From Bacteroidetes bacterium UBA7368 (GTDB taxonomy: Bacteria > Bacteroidota > Rhodothermia > Rhodothermales > UBA10348): a DNA stretch of 19,332 bases. The position numbers and the translations under genes are program-made. Below the pieces are notes generated by a model. It was not told where the DNA came from and did no database searches. It saw only the letters and a list, made by a program, of their open reading frames with translations. The DNA is taken from assembly GCA_002469915.1 (NCBI GenBank), contig DKOG01000044.1, positions 1-19,332 on the forward strand, read 5' to 3'. Positions 16,361 through 19,332 of the stretch are shown piece after piece; within the stretch, counting starts at the first letter, position 1; each line of letters begins with the position of its first letter.

Positions 16361-17047
16361 TTACTCACGGCCTGAAAGTAGCTTTCCGAAATACACGATG
16401 ATGACCGGTGACCCGAAGTGTCTTGTTGGCGGTTTGATGGACGGCTCGAGGAGTTCAACTTTGTTCTTATAGACCGTGTAACGGTAGCCAAGCCTTACGC
16501 CGCGGTGCTCTTCGCCGGGTGGACCGAAATGAGCACCCACATAAAACCCGCCGCCTAGGCCGGGTTCAATAGACCCATGGGGTAGTCCGCTCAACACATC
16601 AAAGGTTTGTTCGTCATTATCGACGCTACCATTCTTGTTTTCATCGTCGAAATAAGGATATTTCCACCCCAACACAGGTCCTACGGATAGGTGAAGGAAT
16701 GGCCGGAAATTATCCTCTATTTGAGTTCGGAAAAGTCGCTTTTGTACTCCAATCTGAATAGGTATTTCGAGCAGGAAATTGGCTTTATTTGGGACGTCTC
16801 GCTGGCCGAATCGATCAAAAAAAGCGACCTCTCTTTCATCTTTGACCGAGCCGATGCTGAGATTAATGATCATCGAGTAGTCCCCGGGCAACGTGCGGGA
16901 CACAAACCCACCAAGCCCAAACCCACTATTTGTCAATACGACCTCGGCACCAATGGCTCGCTCGACCAAAAGGGTATCGACCTGTGCCGTGGCGCCACTG
17001 ACGTGTAGGCACCATAGAATAAACGATATGAGGATTTTGTCTTTCAG
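16361..17047 (-). CDS. Exported probable outer-membrane protein with apparent non-canonical (CTG) start
   Basis: The frame ending at 16361 encodes a Gly- and aromatic-rich mature protein (SGFGLGGFVSRTLPGDYSM, FLHLSVGPVLGWKYPYF, EPGLGGGFYVGAHFGP, ending GSPVIIVYFGKLLSGRE) that resembles an outer-membrane beta-barrel. It includes the acidic loop DDENKNGSVDNDEQ, which looks like a calcium-binding repeat. The first usual start codon is TTG at 16969, but codons upstream of it spell a good signal peptide, KDKILISFILWCLHVSGATAQ in two parts (KDKILISFILWC, then LHVSGATAQ). Ahead of that there is no in-frame ATG, GTG or TTG before a stop; the first codon giving a sensible N-terminus is CTG at 17047 (228 aa). 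Either a rare CTG start is used or the start codon has mutated. No named family is recognised. It is divergent from the lolC-type gene (91-bp gap). Confidence 0.6.
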   Translation of the reverse strand: MKDKILISFILWCLHVSGATAQVDTLLVERAIGAEVVLTNSGFGLGGFVSRTLPGDYSMIINLSIGSVKDEREVAFFDRFGQRDVPNKANFLLEIPIQIGVQKRLFRTQIEDNFRPFLHLSVGPVLGWKYPYFDDENKNGSVDNDEQTFDVLSGLPHGSIEPGLGGGFYVGAHFGPPGEEHRGVRLGYRYTVYKNKVELLEPSIKPPTRHFGSPVIIVYFGKLLSGRE

Positions 17048-17138
17048 GGTATCAACGGGTTTGGCCAGAAAACGGCATCAACGCGTATTGGTTCAAAAAT
17101 GATATACAGAGGTAAGTCAGAACACCTATTTTGAAGGA

Positions 17139-18404
17139 ATGAACTACCGATTTATGATAGCGCGCCGCTACTTGACCAGCCCACGGTCAGTATCCCTGAT
17201 TTCTCGTATCACGGGTATTTCTGTCGTGGGTGTCGCTCTTGGAGTCGCGGCCCTCATTGTTGTTTTGTCGGTACTCAATGGTTTTTTTGAGTTTGTTCGG
17301 GACATGCTCGTCTCCTACGACCCACACATCCGCATCGTAAGCCTGGAAGAGAGAGGGTTCGAGTCGGCCGACTCTTTGATCGCTCTCTCTCTATCCCATG
17401 AACAAGTGAAATCGGCTACCGCCTATGTCGAAGGAAAGGCGATGCTGCTGCATGAGGGTGCAGGAGATGTAAACAAGGTGGTTATCGTACGGGGAGTGGA
17501 CGATGGTTTTTCGAGCGGTGAAGATGGCGTGGCAGCATCAACGACCATGGGCCAATTTGATGTATCCAGAGTAGATGGTAGGCCTGGAATTGTGATGGGT
17601 CGACGGCTGGGCGAGCGCCTCTTGTTGTCACCCGGAGGGGGCTCTGCCGAAGCGAGCCGTGTGGCTCTGTTATCGGCTCCAGCTATCGAGCGTATGTATA
17701 CCCGCGTCCTTCAAAGCTCACCATTCCGACAATTCGAAGTGAGGGGCCTCTTTCAATTAGAGGCCGTCTTTGATGAGAGTCACGCCTTCATCGACCTAGG
17801 CGAAGCCCAACGACTGTTTTCAATGGGTCGTCATGTGTCTGGGGTAGAGTTGCGGCTGCATGACCTAGATCAAGCCGAAGCCGTTAAAGCGTGGCTGCAA
17901 GAGGAGCTAGATGAAACCCGGTTTGAGGCACAGACGTGGTATGATCTTCAGAAATCTCTTTATGATGTGATGCGCCTTGAAAAATTCGGCGCCTCGCTAA
18001 TTTTGCTCCTTATTGTGGTCGTGGCGGCATTCAACATTGTGGGCTCTTTGACAATGATTGTTATCGAGAAGCGCCGCGATGTGGGAGCCTTACGGGCCAT
18101 GGGAGTAAGTAAACGCAATGTTCGAAAGATCTTTTTGTCTGAAGGGTTATTGATTGGAGTAGTGGGCGCAGGCGCAGGCGTGGGATTAGGGCTGCTCATT
18201 TCTTGGGTCCAAAAGGCCTACCAGTTGGTGCCGCTACCCGATGCCGGCTCTTTTTTAATAAGCGCCTATCCCGTCTCTATTCATTGGGTAGATGTCTTTA
18301 TTATTGGGGCGATGGCACTTTTTCTGTGTGTGGCGGCAGCCTATTATCCGGCATCACGGGCTTCGGCTATTGAGCCGGCAGAAGCGTTGAAAATGGACGG
18401 TTAG
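17139..18404 (+). CDS. LolC/LolE-type lipoprotein-releasing ABC transporter permease
   Basis: A 421-aa inner-membrane permease. The N-terminus FMIARRYLTSPR, then a first membrane helix (about residues 25-50, VVGVALGVAALIVVLSVLNG), is typical of LolC/LolE, which hand outer-membrane lipoproteins to LolA. A periplasmic MacB-like domain spans about 50-275. It is followed by the FtsX domain with three helices (about 285-310, 330-355, 380-405), including the motif VIEKRRDVGALRAMGVSKRNVRKIFLSEGL. The family length is about 400-415. GAAGGA directly abuts the ATG at 17139, so a start at MIARRYL five codons on is possible. The ATPase LolD is not in the window. The sequence does not allow a choice between LolC and LolE; many Bacteroidota have a single such subunit. 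Confidence 0.9.
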   Translation: MNYRFMIARRYLTSPRSVSLISRITGISVVGVALGVAALIVVLSVLNGFFEFVRDMLVSYDPHIRIVSLEERGFESADSLIALSLSHEQVKSATAYVEGKAMLLHEGAGDVNKVVIVRGVDDGFSSGEDGVAASTTMGQFDVSRVDGRPGIVMGRRLGERLLLSPGGGSAEASRVALLSAPAIERMYTRVLQSSPFRQFEVRGLFQLEAVFDESHAFIDLGEAQRLFSMGRHVSGVELRLHDLDQAEAVKAWLQEELDETRFEAQTWYDLQKSLYDVMRLEKFGASLILLLIVVVAAFNIVGSLTMIVIEKRRDVGALRAMGVSKRNVRKIFLSEGLLIGVVGAGAGVGLGLLISWVQKAYQLVPLPDAGSFLISAYPVSIHWVDVFIIGAMALFLCVAAAYYPASRASAIEPAEALKMDG

Positions 18405-18447
18405 TTAGGTTCGGACGCTAAAAAAGACCATGTTTGGGCCGACTTCA

Positions 18448-18469
18448 CACAAATTCGGCACAAATCCGG
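18448..18469 (+). repeat. Tandem 11-bp repeat in the rpmB leader
   Basis: CACAAATTCGG is followed immediately by CACAAATCCGG (10 of 11 identical). It lies within a longer, weak hairpin (GGGCCG at 18436-18441 with CGGCCC at 18467-18472). The 11-bp period is about one helical turn, so it may be a protein-binding site upstream of the ribosomal-protein promoter. The function is unknown. Confidence 0.4.
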
Positions 18470-18491
18470 CCCTTCTCTACCGGTCAAGTGC

Positions 18492-18521
18492 TTGCGTAGC
18501 GCTGATGCCGGACCGTATATT
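18492..18521 (+). promoter_or_regulatory. Possible promoter of the rpmB-rpmG cluster
   Basis: TTGCGT (18492-18497) and TATATT (18516-18521) are 18 bp apart and sit about 100 bp before rpmB, in the 214-bp gap after the permease gene. A short inverted repeat CCGGTTTACCGG (18533-18544) lies just downstream in the presumed leader. The match to a promoter is weak and by eye only. Confidence 0.3.
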
Positions 18522-18618
18522 AGCAAGTCTGTGCCGGTTTACCGGAGCAGACTAATTAGAGCGTTTACTGTCCCACCGACGGAAAGCGTATTATTCTAAA
18601 CGCCAGAACCCCGGATCG

Positions 18619-18855
18619 ATGGCGAAGAGAGACCAATTAACAGGCAAAGGCCCTGTTGCGGGAAATCATGTTTCCCACGCACATAACAAAGCGAAACGCC
18701 GCTTTGAACCAAATATTCAGAAGAAGCGATTCTATATACCTGAAGAAGATCGTTGGGTAACTTTGCGGGTTTCTGCAAAGACCATCAAAACGATTAACAA
18801 GAATGGTATCGCGGCCGTGCTGAAAAAAGCACGCGCCAACGGAATCCACGTTTAG
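18619..18855 (+). CDS. rpmB: 50S ribosomal protein L28
   Basis: A 78-aa basic protein of normal length. It has the L28 start AKRDQLTGKGPVAGNHVSHAHN, then KAKRRFEPNIQKKRFYIPEE, and the end of the domain, WVTLRVSAKTIKTINKNGI. It is a structural component of the large ribosomal subunit. GGA lies 8 nt before the ATG. It is followed after 11 bp by rpmG, the conserved pair. Confidence 0.96.
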   Translation: MAKRDQLTGKGPVAGNHVSHAHNKAKRRFEPNIQKKRFYIPEEDRWVTLRVSAKTIKTINKNGIAAVLKKARANGIHV

Positions 18856-18866
18856 GCTAAGAAACC

Positions 18867-19037
18867 ATGGCTAAAGGAAAAGACGTTCGAACGAAGGTCA
18901 TTCTGGACTGTACAGAAGCTCCAGGTACATCGCGCTATTCAACGATGAAAAATCGTCGTAACTCGCCCGATCGCCTTGAGTTGAAGAAGTACAATCCAGT
19001 TCTTCGGAAACACACGATTCATAAAGAGACCAAATAA
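18867..19037 (+). CDS. rpmG: 50S ribosomal protein L33
   Basis: A 56-aa protein translated by hand from the ATG at 18867. [16 protein letters not shown], then [20 protein letters not shown] and [15 protein letters not shown], is a full L33. Only one Cys remains (DCTE), so this is the zinc-free type lacking the two Cys pairs. It lies in the order rpmB-rpmG-DUF4295, as in Bacteroidota. Confidence 0.95.
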   Translation: MAKGKDVRTKVILDCTEAPGTSRYSTMKNRRNSPDRLELKKYNPVLRKHTIHKETK

Positions 19038-19085
19038 GTCTCGGCTTCTTATTTTAGGAGCCCAACCTGTTGAATACAGAAAGAA

Positions 19086-19259
19086 ATGGCAAAGAAACAA
19101 TCGTTCGGTGATAAGGTCCTTCGCGCAAAAGCGGACGCCAAAAAAATGGCAAAGATTGTCATCGCCGAAAAGAATGCAAATGGACATTACAGCTATCATC
19201 ACAAGATGGTAGACGTAAACGATGTACAGGCCGAGCTCAAAGCAGCAAAAGCCAAGTAA
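19086..19259 (+). CDS. Small basic protein, DUF4295-like
   Basis: A 57-aa Lys-rich protein starting AKKQSFGDKVLRAKADAKKM and ending DVQAELKAAKAK. Size, charge, the MAKK start and the place directly after rpmB-rpmG match the DUF4295 proteins of Bacteroidota, which are presumed ribosome-associated. The sequence itself is diverged and I assign it mainly from context. AGAAAGAA before the ATG may serve for initiation. It lies 48 bp after rpmG and 28 bp before a tRNA gene. Confidence 0.65.
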   Translation: MAKKQSFGDKVLRAKADAKKMAKIVIAEKNANGHYSYHHKMVDVNDVQAELKAAKAK

Positions 19260-19287
19260 TCGTATCGTGACCATTAGGTCGCAAGTT

Positions 19288-19332
19288 CGGGGTGTAGCGC
19301 AGCCCGGTTAGCGCATCTGCTTTGGGAGCAGA
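19288..19332 (+). tRNA. tRNA-Pro(TGG), 5' part only
   Basis: The last 45 nt fold as the start of a tRNA: acceptor strand CGGGGTG, TA, D-arm GCGC-loop-GCGC with the AGCCCGGTTA loop, then anticodon stem TCTGC/GCAGA around the loop TTTGGGA. The anticodon is TGG, which reads proline codons, and C at position 1 is typical of tRNA-Pro. The variable loop, T-arm and 3' acceptor strand lie beyond the window. Confidence 0.93.

Noticed and set aside
18436..18472. Possible intrinsic terminator after the LolC/E gene
   Set aside because: The arms are only 6 bp with a 25-nt loop, and no T-run follows.
19267..19282. Hairpin GTGACC-ATTA-GGTCGC after the DUF4295-like gene, considered as a terminator
   Set aside because: The stem is 6 bp with one G-T pair, and there is no T-tract. 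It may be chance or a tRNA-processing element.
1..19332. CRISPR array, insertion sequence or prophage
   Set aside because: No regularly spaced repeats, transposase, integrase or terminal inverted repeats were seen. The rearrangement near 5.9 kb has no mobile element beside it.

Overview
The window looks like a stretch of chromosome from a Bacteroidota/Rhodothermota-type bacterium, probably aquatic. Three things suggest this. A large Asp-box exoprotein ends in a type IX secretion (T9SS type A) sorting domain. The ribosomal cluster rpmB-rpmG is followed by a tiny basic protein in the position where Bacteroidota carry a DUF4295 gene. Several genes start without a strong Shine-Dalgarno sequence. 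The species cannot be named from this sequence alone.

Left part (1-6314), exported proteins: an M14 zinc carboxypeptidase running off the left edge (minus strand); a divergent 1048-aa Asp-box/VPS10-like T9SS exoprotein; and a small exported protein with two carbohydrate-binding-module-like domains. The coding region of that last gene runs antisense into the 5' part of a truncated FadL/OmpP1 outer-membrane porin gene, which looks like a rearrangement scar.

Middle part (6315-9909), housekeeping: a GntR/HutC-type regulator, molybdopterin molybdotransferase MoeA (overlapping the regulator tail to tail by 41 bp), and glucose-6-phosphate isomerase (divergent from moeA).

9910-10392 is the longest non-coding stretch (483 bp). 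It holds two perfect DnaA boxes (TTATCCACA) in opposite orientations, several near-matches, a tandem 9-bp repeat and an AT-rich segment. Sampled G/C counts on the + strand shift from mostly C-rich to its left to G-rich to its right. Together these make it a good candidate for the chromosomal replication origin (oriC), and this is the most notable feature of the window.

Right part (10393-19332): a tandem universal-stress protein overlapping a full-length ComEC DNA-uptake channel tail to tail; nusB plus a PPP-type phosphatase; two minus-strand genes for small exported, probably beta-barrel, proteins; the GTPase YchF; a LolC/LolE-type lipoprotein-release permease; rpmB, rpmG and the DUF4295-like gene; and the first 45 nt of tRNA-Pro(TGG) at the right edge. 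One of the barrel genes (16361-17047) has no ATG, GTG or TTG in frame ahead of its clear signal peptide. Most genes right of the putative origin lie on the + strand, which would be the leading strand.
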